Shown in pieces: positions 25,603 through 33,090 of a stretch of DNA of 64,000 nt (the first letter of the stretch is position 1; the number at the start of each line of letters is the position of its first letter). The DNA is from Streptomyces cinnamoneus (GTDB lineage: Bacteria > Actinomycetota > Actinomycetes > Streptomycetales > Streptomycetaceae). The position numbers were made by a program, and so were the translations under genes. The notes beneath the pieces are model-generated. The model saw nothing but the letters and a program-made list of their open reading frames with translations. It had not been told where the DNA came from and made no database searches. The stretch spans positions 6,259,001-6,323,000 of the forward strand of contig NZ_PKFQ01000001.1 of NCBI RefSeq assembly GCF_002939475.1, read 5' to 3'.

Positions 25603-26448
25603 GTGGACGAACCGATACCCGTGACCCGCGACGTCGACTGGGGCACCGCCAAGCTGATGCCCGACGTGGACCGGGACCGGGCCTGGCTGCTGACCGTCGA
25701 CGGCGCACCCCAGTCCTACGTCGACCTGGACGACCCCACCCATCTGGAGTTCGAGTACGCGCAGCGCCTCGCGCACGTCCTGGACACCGTCGCCGAGCCC
25801 GGCCGGCCGCTGGACCTCCTCCACCTGGGCGGCGGGGCGCTCACCCTGCCCCGCTACGCCGCGGCCACCCGGCCCGGCTCGCGGCAGCGCGTCGTCGAGG
25901 CGGACCGCGCTCTGATCGCCCTCGTCGCGGAGCACCTTCCGGTGCCCGAAGGAGCCGGCATCGAGGTGCGGGCGGGGGACGCCCGCCGGGAGCTGGAGGC
26001 CGCGCCCGACGCCTGCGCCGACGTCATCGTCGCGGACGTCTTCGGCGGCTCCCGCGTCCCCGCCCACCTCGCCTCGCTCGAGTACGCGCGCACCGCCGCC
26101 CGGGTCCTGCGCCCGGCCGGCTACTACGTGGCCAACCTCGCGGACGGCGCGCCCTTCGACTTCCTGCGCTCCCAGGTGGCCACCTTCGCGGCCGTCTTCG
26201 AGCAGCTGTGCCTGATCGCCGAGCCGTCGATGCTGCGCGGCCGGCGCTTCGGCAACGCCGTCCTCGTCGCCGCGCACACCGAGCTGCCGGTGGCCGCCCT
26301 CTCCCGGCTCGCCGCCGCCGACGCCTTCCCGGCCCGCGTCGAGCACGGGCCGGGCCTGGTGCGCTTCGCCGCCGGGGCGCGGCCGGTGGGCGACGCGGAC
26401 GCGGTGCGGTCGCCGGAGCCGCCGGGCGGCTCGTTCGGCATCGGCTGA
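25603..26448 (+). CDS. Spermidine synthase-like SAM-dependent protein
   Basis: A 281-residue protein of the spermidine synthase/SAM-methyltransferase superfamily. Motif I is DLLHLGGGALTLPRYAA, then VVEADRALIALVAEHL, with GAGIEVRAGDARRELEAA and DVIVADVFGGSRVPAHL further on. The substrate-gating Asp/Tyr pattern of true polyamine synthases is not obvious, so polyamine transfer is uncertain. The GTG at 25603 is chosen because it gives VDEPIPVTRDVDWGTAKLM, the expected N-terminus; an upstream GTG at 25555 is possible. The last 40 residues are Gly/Pro-rich. Confidence 0.72.
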   Translation: MDEPIPVTRDVDWGTAKLMPDVDRDRAWLLTVDGAPQSYVDLDDPTHLEFEYAQRLAHVLDTVAEPGRPLDLLHLGGGALTLPRYAAATRPGSRQRVVEADRALIALVAEHLPVPEGAGIEVRAGDARRELEAAPDACADVIVADVFGGSRVPAHLASLEYARTAARVLRPAGYYVANLADGAPFDFLRSQVATFAAVFEQLCLIAEPSMLRGRRFGNAVLVAAHTELPVAALSRLAAADAFPARVEHGPGLVRFAAGARPVGDADAVRSPEPPGGSFGIG

Positions 26449-26458
26449 GGCGGCCGCG

Positions 26459-27475
26459 TCAGGAGGACGACAGCGGGCGCAGCGTGCTCATGATCTTCTT
26501 GATGGTGTCGTCCGGCAGCTCGCCGCTGAACCCCGTGCCGGCGTAGAGCACCCAGGTCGCCAGGTCGCCGCTGGTGTCCTTGTAGGTCACCGTGTAGGCC
26601 TTGCCGTCCGTCGAGCACTTGTCCGTCTTGTTGACGCCCGTGACGGTCGCCGAGGCCGTCTGGCCGCTGAGGCCGTGGTCGCTCTTGAACGGCTTGGCCT
26701 TCACGGTCTCGACGTGTCCGGTCTGCTTGACGTCGAACGCCGAGATGACCCAGTTCTCGGCCTCGATCTCCGCGGCGCTCTCCTGGCTCTTGGCGCCCTG
26801 CGCGCCCTTGGTGCCCGCGCCGCCCCGCGAGGAGGTGGGGGTGCAGTCCCCCTTCTTGTACATGGCGGTGGAGGTCATGATGACCAGGGGCTTGCCCTTG
26901 TCGTCCTCGAAGCCGGTGGAGAGGGTGGGCGGGTTGACCGTCCAGTCCGGGGGCACGTCGAAGGCGTTGTGCCGCTTGGAGCTGACGACCACCTTCCAGC
27001 CGTCGACGACCGGCTTGACCTCGCCGCCCGCGCGGGGGTTGTCCTCCGGGCCTTGCGAGCCCTGGGCCGGGGACGCCGGGGCCGAGGGCGGCGCCGTCGC
27101 CGCCTTGGGCTGGTCCTTCCCCCCGCCGCCCTCGTCGTCCCCGCCGTCGTCCTTGAGGACGACCACGCCGGTGACCACGGCGGCGGCGACCACGGCCAGC
27201 GCGGCGGTGAGCGCGATCACCGTGCCGCGCTTCTTGCCGTTGCCGGGCTGCGGTGCGCCGGGCGGGCCGGCCGGGCTCTGCCACTGGGGCTGCCCGGGCT
27301 GGCCCGGCTGGCCGAACGCGCCGGGCTGCGGGCCGCCGGGCTGCTGGTAGGGATTGGGCTGCTGAGGGTAGCCCGGCTGCTGGTACGGGTTGGGTTGCTG
27401 CTGACCCGCCGACTGGTACGGGTTGGGTTGCTGCGGGTTCTGCTCGCCCCCGGGCGGCTGCTGTCCTGGCCACAT
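26459..27475 (-). CDS. Membrane-anchored protein with Pro/Gln/Asn-rich cytoplasmic N-terminus
   Basis: A 338-residue single-pass protein. The first ~80 residues are low complexity, with PNPYQ repeated four times and many QQP and GQP units. A membrane helix (TVIALTAALAVVAAAVVTGVVV, split here as residues about 84-105) is followed by an Asp/Gly-rich linker and a ~190-residue outer domain with two cysteines (GDCTPTSS and TDKCSTDG) that could form a disulfide. This architecture is common in actinobacterial cell-surface proteins of unknown function. Upstream AGGG-type ribosome site is weak. Confidence 0.75.
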   Translation of the reverse strand: MWPGQQPPGGEQNPQQPNPYQSAGQQQPNPYQQPGYPQQPNPYQQPGGPQPGAFGQPGQPGQPQWQSPAGPPGAPQPGNGKKRGTVIALTAALAVVAAAVVTGVVVLKDDGGDDEGGGGKDQPKAATAPPSAPASPAQGSQGPEDNPRAGGEVKPVVDGWKVVVSSKRHNAFDVPPDWTVNPPTLSTGFEDDKGKPLVIMTSTAMYKKGDCTPTSSRGGAGTKGAQGAKSQESAAEIEAENWVISAFDVKQTGHVETVKAKPFKSDHGLSGQTASATVTGVNKTDKCSTDGKAYTVTYKDTSGDLATWVLYAGTGFSGELPDDTIKKIMSTLRPLSSS

Positions 27476-27559
27476 GGCGGATAACCATAGAGGGCGTGGT
27501 GAGGGCCGTTTCCCCGTACCCCTTCCCGCCGCTTGCTACCGGCTGGTAACTTTCCGCCC

Positions 27560-28012
27560 ATGTCACAGACCCAGCCCTCGATCGGCGAGGCCCTCGCGGC
27601 CACCGTGCCCATGGTCCGCACCCTCAACCTCGCCTTCGGCGAGACCACCGCCGAGCGCGCCGTCCTCCGCCTGCCCGACCAGCCCGACTACCACAACCAC
27701 GTCGGGGGTCCGCACGCCGGCGCGATGTTCACCCTGGCCGAGTCCGCGAGCGGCGCCATCGTCCTCGCCGCCTTCGGCCACCTGCTCTCCCGGGCCGTCC
27801 CGCTCGCCGTGCGGGCCGACATCGCCTACAAGAAGCTCGCCATGGGTCCGGTGACCGCGACCGCCGAGCTGGGCCGCCCGGCCGACGAGATCGTCGCGGA
27901 GCTGGACGCGGGTCAGCGCCCGGAGTTCCCCGTGCGGGTCTCGATCACGCGCGAGGACGGCGCGGAGACGGGCGAGATGACGATCTGGTGGACGCTGCGG
28001 CCGAACGCGTAG
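27560..28012 (+). CDS. Hotdog-fold protein (DUF4442/PaaI-like)
   Basis: A 150-residue single-domain hotdog protein. The stretch DYHNHVGGPHAGAMFTLAES matches the conserved helix and active-site loop of DUF4442/thioesterase-like proteins, followed by SRAVPLAVRADIAYKKLA. Such proteins often act on acyl-CoA, but the catalytic residue is not certain here. ATG at 27560 (MSQTQPSIGEA) is preferred over an earlier in-frame start at 27533. Divergent from the Pro/Gln-rich membrane protein. A large hairpin follows. Confidence 0.8.
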   Translation: MSQTQPSIGEALAATVPMVRTLNLAFGETTAERAVLRLPDQPDYHNHVGGPHAGAMFTLAESASGAIVLAAFGHLLSRAVPLAVRADIAYKKLAMGPVTATAELGRPADEIVAELDAGQRPEFPVRVSITREDGAETGEMTIWWTLRPNA

Positions 28013-28049
28013 CCACGACCGCCGGGTGAGTGCCGCCCCGGCCGGAGTT

Positions 28050-28091
28050 GCGGAAGGGCCCTGGCCGGGTAGCCGGCCAGGGCCCTTCCGC
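28050..28091. terminator. 19-bp perfect hairpin terminator
   Basis: The arm at 28050-28068 (GCGGAAGGGCCCTGGCCGG) is exactly complementary to 28073-28091, with loop GTAG. It begins 37 bases after the hotdog gene. Among the strongest hairpins in the window. Confidence 0.85.
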
Positions 28092-28160
28092 ACGCGTGCG
28101 GACACGGTCGTCCCGGGGCTCGTCCCGGCTGGGCGCACGGCGCGCGGCCTTCGCGCGCGG

Positions 28161-28322
28161 ATGCTGCGGGAGGACGTCGCGGCGGAGCGGCGGCTGTTCT
28201 GGAAGGAGCTCGCGGCCCTCCTGGTGATCGCGCTCGTCGTCGCGCTCATGGCCTGTTTGTGCGAACCCGTAGCCGCTCCGGCTCAACCAACGGGGCCGTT
28301 CGGGAGTCTTTACCTCCAGTAG
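28161..28322 (+). CDS. Possible small membrane protein (53 residues)
   Basis: An ATG at 28161 opens 53 codons: MLREDVAAERRLFWKELAAL, then a hydrophobic helix (LLVIALVVALMACL) and a short polar tail. The charge pattern fits a single-pass membrane peptide. There is no clear ribosome site, and the region 28013-28397 otherwise contains only the terminator and the dedA promoter. Could be a chance reading frame. Confidence 0.4.
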   Translation: MLREDVAAERRLFWKELAALLVIALVVALMACLCEPVAAPAQPTGPFGSLYLQ

Positions 28323-28397
28323 GCTTTCCCGGGGCACGTCATCACGTCATGCGGTGCGTCGCGGGGCAGCAGGTCGACTACCGGGGAGGAACCGGCG

Positions 28398-29063
28398 TTG
28401 CACATCCAGGAGTGGCTCGAGACAGTACCGGCGATAGCCGTCTACCTCCTGGTGGGCGGGGTCATCGGGCTGGAGAGCCTGGGCATCCCGCTTCCCGGCG
28501 AGATCGTGCTCGTCAGCGCCACGCTGCTCGCCGCCACCCAGGACCACATCAACCCCTACGTGCTGGGCGCCTGCGCGATCACCGGCGCCGTGGTCGGCGA
28601 CTCGATCGGCTACCTGATCGGCCGCAAGGGCGGCAAGCCCCTGCTCGCCTGGCTCGGCCGGAAGTTCCCCAAGCACTTCGGCCCCCACCACGTGGCCACC
28701 GCCGAGCGCTCCTTCCAGAAGTGGGGCATGTGGGCGGTCTTCGTCGGCCGCTTCATCGCCCTGCTGCGCATCTTCGCCGGCCCGCTGGCGGGCGTGCTGC
28801 GGATGCCGTACTGGAAGTTCCTGATCGCCAACGTGCTCGGCGGCATCGTCTGGGCCGGCGGTACCGTCGCGGTCATCTACTCCGTGGGCAAGGTCGCCGA
28901 GGAGTGGCTGAAGAAGTTCTCCTGGCTCGGCCTCGTCGCCGCCCTGCTCTTCGGTCTGGGCTCGTTCGTCGTGATGCGGATCAAGGCCAAGAAGGCCGCG
29001 GCCGCCCAGGACGCCGAGGAGAAGGCCGCCCGGCCCGAGAACGAGGCCGTCGCCGCCGAGTAG
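28398..29063 (+). CDS. DedA family membrane protein
   Basis: A 221-residue DedA protein with about five membrane segments. Typical motifs are LESLGIPLPGEIVLVSATLL, GAVVGDSIGYLIGRKGG and the arginine-containing segment FVGRFIALLRIFAGPLAGV. DedA proteins support membrane homeostasis; several transport or flip undecaprenyl phosphate or phospholipids. The C-terminus is a Lys/Ala/Glu-rich tail. The start is TTG at 28398, preceded by GGGGAGGA at good spacing. Likely the only gene of its transcription unit: strong hairpins lie on both sides. Confidence 0.92.
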   Translation: MHIQEWLETVPAIAVYLLVGGVIGLESLGIPLPGEIVLVSATLLAATQDHINPYVLGACAITGAVVGDSIGYLIGRKGGKPLLAWLGRKFPKHFGPHHVATAERSFQKWGMWAVFVGRFIALLRIFAGPLAGVLRMPYWKFLIANVLGGIVWAGGTVAVIYSVGKVAEEWLKKFSWLGLVAALLFGLGSFVVMRIKAKKAAAAQDAEEKAARPENEAVAAE

Positions 29064-29080
29064 GCGACACGGCGCCCCTC

Positions 29081-29120
29081 ATGAGAACGGCCCCCGGTGC
29101 CCACCGGGGGCCGTTCTCAT
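29081..29120. terminator. 19-bp perfect hairpin terminator after dedA
   Basis: ATGAGAACGGCCCCCGGTG (29081-29099) and its exact complement (29102-29120) directly follow the dedA-family gene. With a 4-base loop the stem is 18 bp. Confidence 0.88.
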
Positions 29121-29210
29121 GTGATCTTGACCCCAGCAGGACCGTTCCGCGGACGGCTTTCGCATAGCGTGCCCCTGGACGGAGCTGGTGCGCGGCGTGA
29201 GGAGACGGCG

Positions 29211-29741
29211 ATGACGGAGCGGGCGCTGATCGCGGGCGTGGGCGGCAAGGAGCCGGAGATCGACCTGGAGGCGTTCACCGCGCCGACGTCCGTCGTGGTC
29301 GGCGACGTCACCCTGGCCGCCGGCGTGAGCGTCTGGTACCACGCGGTGCTGCGCGCCGACTGCGGGCCGATCACGCTCGGTGCCGACAGCAACGTTCAGG
29401 ACAACTGCACCGTGCACGTCGACCCCGGCTACCCGGTCACGGTCGGCGAGCGGGTGACGGTCGGGCACAACGCGGTCCTGCACGGCTGCACCGTCGAGGA
29501 CGACGTCCTGGTCGGCATGGGCGCGACCGTCCTCAACGGCGCCGTGATCGGGGCCGGTTCGCTGGTCGCGGCCCAGGCGCTCGTGCCCCAGGGGATGGTG
29601 GTGCCGCCCGGCTCGCTGGTCGCCGGGGTGCCGGCCAAGGTCCGCCGGGAGCTCACCGCCGAGGAGCGCGAGCACATCCAGGTCAACGCCGCGATGTACG
29701 TCGGGCTGGCGAAGGCCCACCGCGAGGCGCTGGACGGCTAG
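29211..29741 (+). CDS. Gamma carbonic anhydrase family protein
   Basis: A 176-residue left-handed beta-helix protein made of hexapeptide repeats. The three zinc-ligand histidines fall in NCTVHVDPG and VGHNAVLHGC, and the conserved Arg/Asp pair in AVLRADCGPITLG. Most bacterial members of this YrdA/PaaY-like group are trimers with an uncertain reaction; some are active carbonic anhydrases. The ATG at 29211 has GAGGAG upstream. It ends 5 bases before the EamA gene, which reads toward it. Confidence 0.92.
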   Translation: MTERALIAGVGGKEPEIDLEAFTAPTSVVVGDVTLAAGVSVWYHAVLRADCGPITLGADSNVQDNCTVHVDPGYPVTVGERVTVGHNAVLHGCTVEDDVLVGMGATVLNGAVIGAGSLVAAQALVPQGMVVPPGSLVAGVPAKVRRELTAEEREHIQVNAAMYVGLAKAHREALDG

Positions 29742-29746
29742 CGGGC

Positions 29747-30613
29747 TCAGCCCGTCGCCAGCAGCACCGTGCCCACCAGGGCCAGGCCCGCCCCGGCCGC
29801 CTGGACCGCGCGCAGCTTCTCGCGCAGCACGCCGCGCGCGGCCAGCGCCGTGACCACGGGGTAGAGCGAGGCGAGGACGGCCGCGACGGTCACCGGGCCG
29901 TTGTGGGCCGCCACGCTGTACGTGCCGTTGGCGGCCACGTCCGCGAGGCCGACGAAGGCCAGCGCGGGCAGCGCCGAGCGGACCGTGCCCCACCCCTCGG
30001 GCGGCAGCACCGCGGCCCCGCGGCGCGCGGACACGTAGAGGCTGCCCGCGCCGACCACCACGTTGCACAGCCGCTGCACGAACAGGGCCAGGAACAGGCC
30101 GGTCACGTTGTGCGAGGCCTCGGAGATCAGCGCCATCACCGAACCGAAGCCGAAGGCCGCCACGAGCGTGAGCACCAGGGTCTGCCGCTGCACGGGCGCG
30201 CCGCCCAGCCCCGGGCCGCTCGCCAGGACGACACCGGCCACGGCCACCGCGATGCCCGCGAACTGCAGGATGCCGGGGCGCTCGCCGAGGACCAGACCCA
30301 CGCCCAGCGGCACGGCGACGCCGCCGAGCGCGCCGAGCGGGGAGACGACGCCCATGGGGCCGAGGGCGAGGGCCTTGTAGAAGGCGAGCATCGCCGCCGG
30401 GCCGACCACGCCCGCGGCGACCGCGTACCAGAGCTGGGGCCCGGCCTCCGACCAGCCACCCGTGGCCACGACGACCGCCCCCAGCGCGCCCACGGCCAGC
30501 AACTGCGAGACCAGGACCACGGTCAGGGCGGGCATGCGCCGTGTGAGCAGCCCGCCGCCGAAGTCGGCCAGCCCCCACATGAGGCTGGTGGCCAGGGCGA
30601 AGACCGGTGTCAT
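29747..30613 (-). CDS. EamA/DMT family transporter
   Basis: A 288-residue protein with ten hydrophobic segments forming two EamA repeats (about 1-140 and 150-285), such as FALATSLMWGLADFGGGLLT and FVGLADVAANGTYSVAAHNG. The DMT superfamily exports amino acids, metabolites or drugs. ATG at 30613 gives MTPVFALATSLM, the expected start just before TM1. It is divergent from an XRE-cupin regulator, a frequent actinobacterial pair in which the regulator controls the exporter. Confidence 0.9.
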   Translation of the reverse strand: MTPVFALATSLMWGLADFGGGLLTRRMPALTVVLVSQLLAVGALGAVVVATGGWSEAGPQLWYAVAAGVVGPAAMLAFYKALALGPMGVVSPLGALGGVAVPLGVGLVLGERPGILQFAGIAVAVAGVVLASGPGLGGAPVQRQTLVLTLVAAFGFGSVMALISEASHNVTGLFLALFVQRLCNVVVGAGSLYVSARRGAAVLPPEGWGTVRSALPALAFVGLADVAANGTYSVAAHNGPVTVAAVLASLYPVVTALAARGVLREKLRAVQAAGAGLALVGTVLLATG

Positions 30614-30711
30614 GGGGAAGACCTCGCAGTACAGTGTGGTGAACAGTGACCCCGGACACCGTAGTACATGGTGCTGAACTTCTTTAAACAATATTTTGGA
30701 CGGGACGGATC
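30614..30711. promoter_or_regulatory. Divergent EamA / XRE-cupin control region
   Basis: 98 bases with an unusually AT-rich core (TTCTTTAAACAATATTTTGG near 30680-30700), a likely regulator-binding or promoter-melting site for both genes. Confidence 0.4.
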
Positions 30712-31284
30712 GTGACGGACCTCGACCAGCTCACGCAGTCGCTCGCCCGCAACCTCAAGCGCTGGCGCAACGAGCGCAACTTCACCCTCGACGCCCTGGC
30801 GGCCCGCTCCGGCGTCAGCCGAGGGATGATCATCCAGATCGAGCAGGCCCGCACGAACCCCAGCGTCGGCACCACCGTCAAGCTCGCCGACGCGCTCGGC
30901 GTCAGCATCACCACCCTCCTCGACTATGAGCAGGGCACGCGCGTGCGGCTCGTATCGCCGGAGCAGGTGGTGCGCATGTGGTCCACCGAGGCCGGCAGCC
31001 ACACCTCCCTGCTCGTGGGCGCCGACGCGCGGGGTCCGCTGGAGCTGTGGGAGTGGCGGCTCGTGCCCGGCGACAGCAGCGCCTCGGACCCCCACCCGCC
31101 GGGCACGGTCGAGATGCTGCGCGTGACCGCCGGTGAACTCACGCTCGTGGTCGACGGGGAGGAGCACCGGCTCGCCGCCGGCACCTCCGCGACCTTCGAC
31201 GCGGACGTGCCGCACACCTACCGCAACGACGGCGACCGGCCCGTGGAGATGACCATGGTCGTCGCCGTGCCCCCCGCCCGCTGA
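30712..31284 (+). CDS. XRE family regulator with cupin domain
   Basis: A 190-residue two-domain regulator. An XRE helix-turn-helix (about 8-65: LARNLKRWRNERNFTLDALA, RSGVSRGMIIQIEQARTNPS) is followed by a cupin sensor domain (about 100-185: DPHPPGTVEMLRVTAGEL, with histidines that could hold a metal). This family usually senses amino acids or polyamines. It starts with GTG and is divergent from the EamA transporter, its likely target. Confidence 0.92.
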   Translation: MTDLDQLTQSLARNLKRWRNERNFTLDALAARSGVSRGMIIQIEQARTNPSVGTTVKLADALGVSITTLLDYEQGTRVRLVSPEQVVRMWSTEAGSHTSLLVGADARGPLELWEWRLVPGDSSASDPHPPGTVEMLRVTAGELTLVVDGEEHRLAAGTSATFDADVPHTYRNDGDRPVEMTMVVAVPPAR

Positions 31285-31300
31285 ACGGCGGCCCGCGGCC

Positions 31301-31807
31301 TCAGCCGGGGCTGACGGTCCCCGCCCACCGGGACACGTCGAGCGACAGGGCCGTCGAGTGCTCGGCGAAGCCCAGGCTCCGGTACAGCGCCTCGGCTTCC
31401 TCCGTGGCGTGCAGGTCCACCCGCGTGACGCCGCGCGCCGCGAACAGCTCCAGCAGGGCCTCGGTCGTCGCCCGCGCGAAGCCGCGGCCGCGGTAGCGGG
31501 GGTCCGTGCACACGGTGAAGACGAACCCGAACCGCCCCGTGGGGTGCCCCGGCGCCGGCAGCCGCTCCTCGATCCGCCCCAGCGAGCACGCGGCCAGATG
31601 CGGGCCGCCCGCCGCCGGATCGCCGTCGACGACGAACCCGCACAGCCCCGGCCGGCTCGTGTCCGCGAGCTGCCGGCGGGCGATCTCCTCGGCGGTGCGC
31701 TCCCAGTCCCCGGGGCTGTCCTCTCCGCTCATCGCGGCGAACATCAGCCGGCGCAGCCGGACGATCTCGGATGCGTCCCCGGGGCGGGCCGGGCGTGTGA
31801 TGATCAT
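31301..31807 (-). CDS. GNAT family N-acetyltransferase
   Basis: A 168-residue single-domain GNAT. The acetyl-CoA site motif A is FGFVFTVCTDPRYRGRGFAR (R/Q-x-x-G-x-A type), followed by TRVDLHATEEAEALYRSLGF. N-terminus MIITRPARPGDASEIVRLRR is standard. Substrate unknown. Stops 17 bases from the XRE-cupin gene, converging with it. Confidence 0.88.
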   Translation of the reverse strand: MIITRPARPGDASEIVRLRRLMFAAMSGEDSPGDWERTAEEIARRQLADTSRPGLCGFVVDGDPAAGGPHLAACSLGRIEERLPAPGHPTGRFGFVFTVCTDPRYRGRGFARATTEALLELFAARGVTRVDLHATEEAEALYRSLGFAEHSTALSLDVSRWAGTVSPG

Positions 31808-31844
31808 GAACGGACGCTAACGCACGCCCGCCGCGGGGCGGCGG

Positions 31845-32261
31845 TCAGACCCGGCGCGCCAGCCGGGGGATCTCGATGGCCGGGCAGCGGTCCATCACCA
31901 TCAGCGCTCCGGCGGCGCGCGTCCGGTCGTAGGCGTCCTCGTCGATCACGCCCAGCTGGAACCAGACCGCCTTCGCGCCGATCCGCACGGCCTCGTCCGC
32001 GACCGGGCCGGCCAGCTCGGACCGGACGAAGACGTCGACGACGTCGACGGGGAAGGGGATCTCCGCCAGCGAGGCGTACCCCCGCTCCCCGAGCACCGTC
32101 TCGGCTTTCGGATGCACGGGCACGACGCGCTTGCCGTGCCGCTGGAGGAACTCGGCGACGCCGTGCGCGGCGCGCTGCCGGTTGGACGACAGCCCCACGA
32201 CCGCCCAGGTGTCGCCCGTGCCTTCGATGATCTTCCGGATGATCCCCGGTTCTGCGTACAT
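31845..32261 (-). CDS. CoA-binding domain protein (YccU-like)
   Basis: A 138-residue protein that is one Rossmann CoA-binding domain. VVGLSSNRQRAAHGVAEFLQ is the nucleotide loop, followed by KRVVPVHPKAETVLGERGY and AVWFQLGVIDEDAYDR. This matches the YccU family, relatives of the succinyl-CoA synthetase alpha N-domain. Role unknown. There is no ribosome site; an 8-bp hairpin directly touches the start codon. Confidence 0.9.
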   Translation of the reverse strand: MYAEPGIIRKIIEGTGDTWAVVGLSSNRQRAAHGVAEFLQRHGKRVVPVHPKAETVLGERGYASLAEIPFPVDVVDVFVRSELAGPVADEAVRIGAKAVWFQLGVIDEDAYDRTRAAGALMVMDRCPAIEIPRLARRV

Positions 32262-32280
32262 GCCCGCTCAACGAGCGGGC
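32262..32280 (-). promoter_or_regulatory. Hairpin abutting the start codon of the CoA-binding gene
   Basis: GCCCGCTC (32262-32269) and GAGCGGGC (32273-32280) form a perfect 8-bp stem with a 3-base loop that ends at the base before ATG. In mRNA it would cover the place of a ribosome site, so it may limit translation, unless transcription starts at the ATG. Confidence 0.45.
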
Positions 32281-32384
32281 CCACGCGAGCATTCCCAAGA
32301 TCCGCGGCATCTCCGAGGGAGGCGGACCGCCGCCGCCCGGACCGGGCGGCGCCGGTGCGCGAGGTGCTCAATTAGGCTTGCGGG

Positions 32385-33014
32385 ATGCAGGACGAGTACC
32401 GGACGGTCGAGCACGAGGGCGTGCACGAGATAGAGATCAGCAGATCGCGCTTCATCTGCGCCCTCGCCCCGGCCGCCACCGAGGAAGAGGCCCAGGCCTT
32501 CGTCGCGTGCGTCCGCAAGGAGCACCCCACCGCCCGCCACCACTGCTGGGCCTACGTCATCGGTGCCGACGGATCCGTCCAGAAGGCCAGCGACGACGGC
32601 GAACCGGGCGGCACCGCGGGCGTGCCCATGCTGCAGATGCTCGTCCGGCGCGAGACGCGTTACGTCGTCGCCGTCGTCACGCGCTACTTCGGCGGCGTCA
32701 AGCTCGGCGCGGGCGGGCTCATCCGCGCCTACGGCGGCGTCGTCGGCGAGGCCCTCGACACCCTCGGCACCGTGACCCGCAGGCGCTTCAGGCTGGCGAC
32801 GGTCGGCATCGACCACCAGCGCGCCGGAAAGCTGGAGAACGAACTGCGCGCCACCGGCCGCGCGGTGCGCGAGGTGACCTACGGCGCGGACGTCAGCATC
32901 GAGATCGGCCTGCCCGAGGCCGACGTCGCGGCGTTCCGCGCCTGGCTCGCGGACACCACGGCGGGAGCGGCCCGCTTCGAACTGGGCGGCGAGGCGTACG
33001 GGGACGCCACGTGA
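32385..33014 (+). CDS. YigZ/IMPACT family protein
   Basis: A 209-residue UPF0029/YigZ protein. The IMPACT domain shows HHCWAYVIGADGSVQKASDD, GEPGGTAGVPMLQML and RYFGGVKLGAGGLIRAYGG; a C-terminal DUF1949 domain follows (about 140-205). YigZ is linked to translation stress and proline metabolism but its reaction is unknown. The ATG at 32385 sits 6 bases after a -10-like TAGGCT (32373-32378) without a ribosome site, suggesting leaderless mRNA. Precedes sbcD on the same strand. Confidence 0.92.
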   Translation: MQDEYRTVEHEGVHEIEISRSRFICALAPAATEEEAQAFVACVRKEHPTARHHCWAYVIGADGSVQKASDDGEPGGTAGVPMLQMLVRRETRYVVAVVTRYFGGVKLGAGGLIRAYGGVVGEALDTLGTVTRRRFRLATVGIDHQRAGKLENELRATGRAVREVTYGADVSIEIGLPEADVAAFRAWLADTTAGAARFELGGEAYGDAT

Positions 33015-33090
33015 CGGCCGAGGGACCCGGCGCCGGTGCCGCGGGCCGCACCCGACGAGACGACGAAGACCTGCTGCGGGGAGCGGACCG

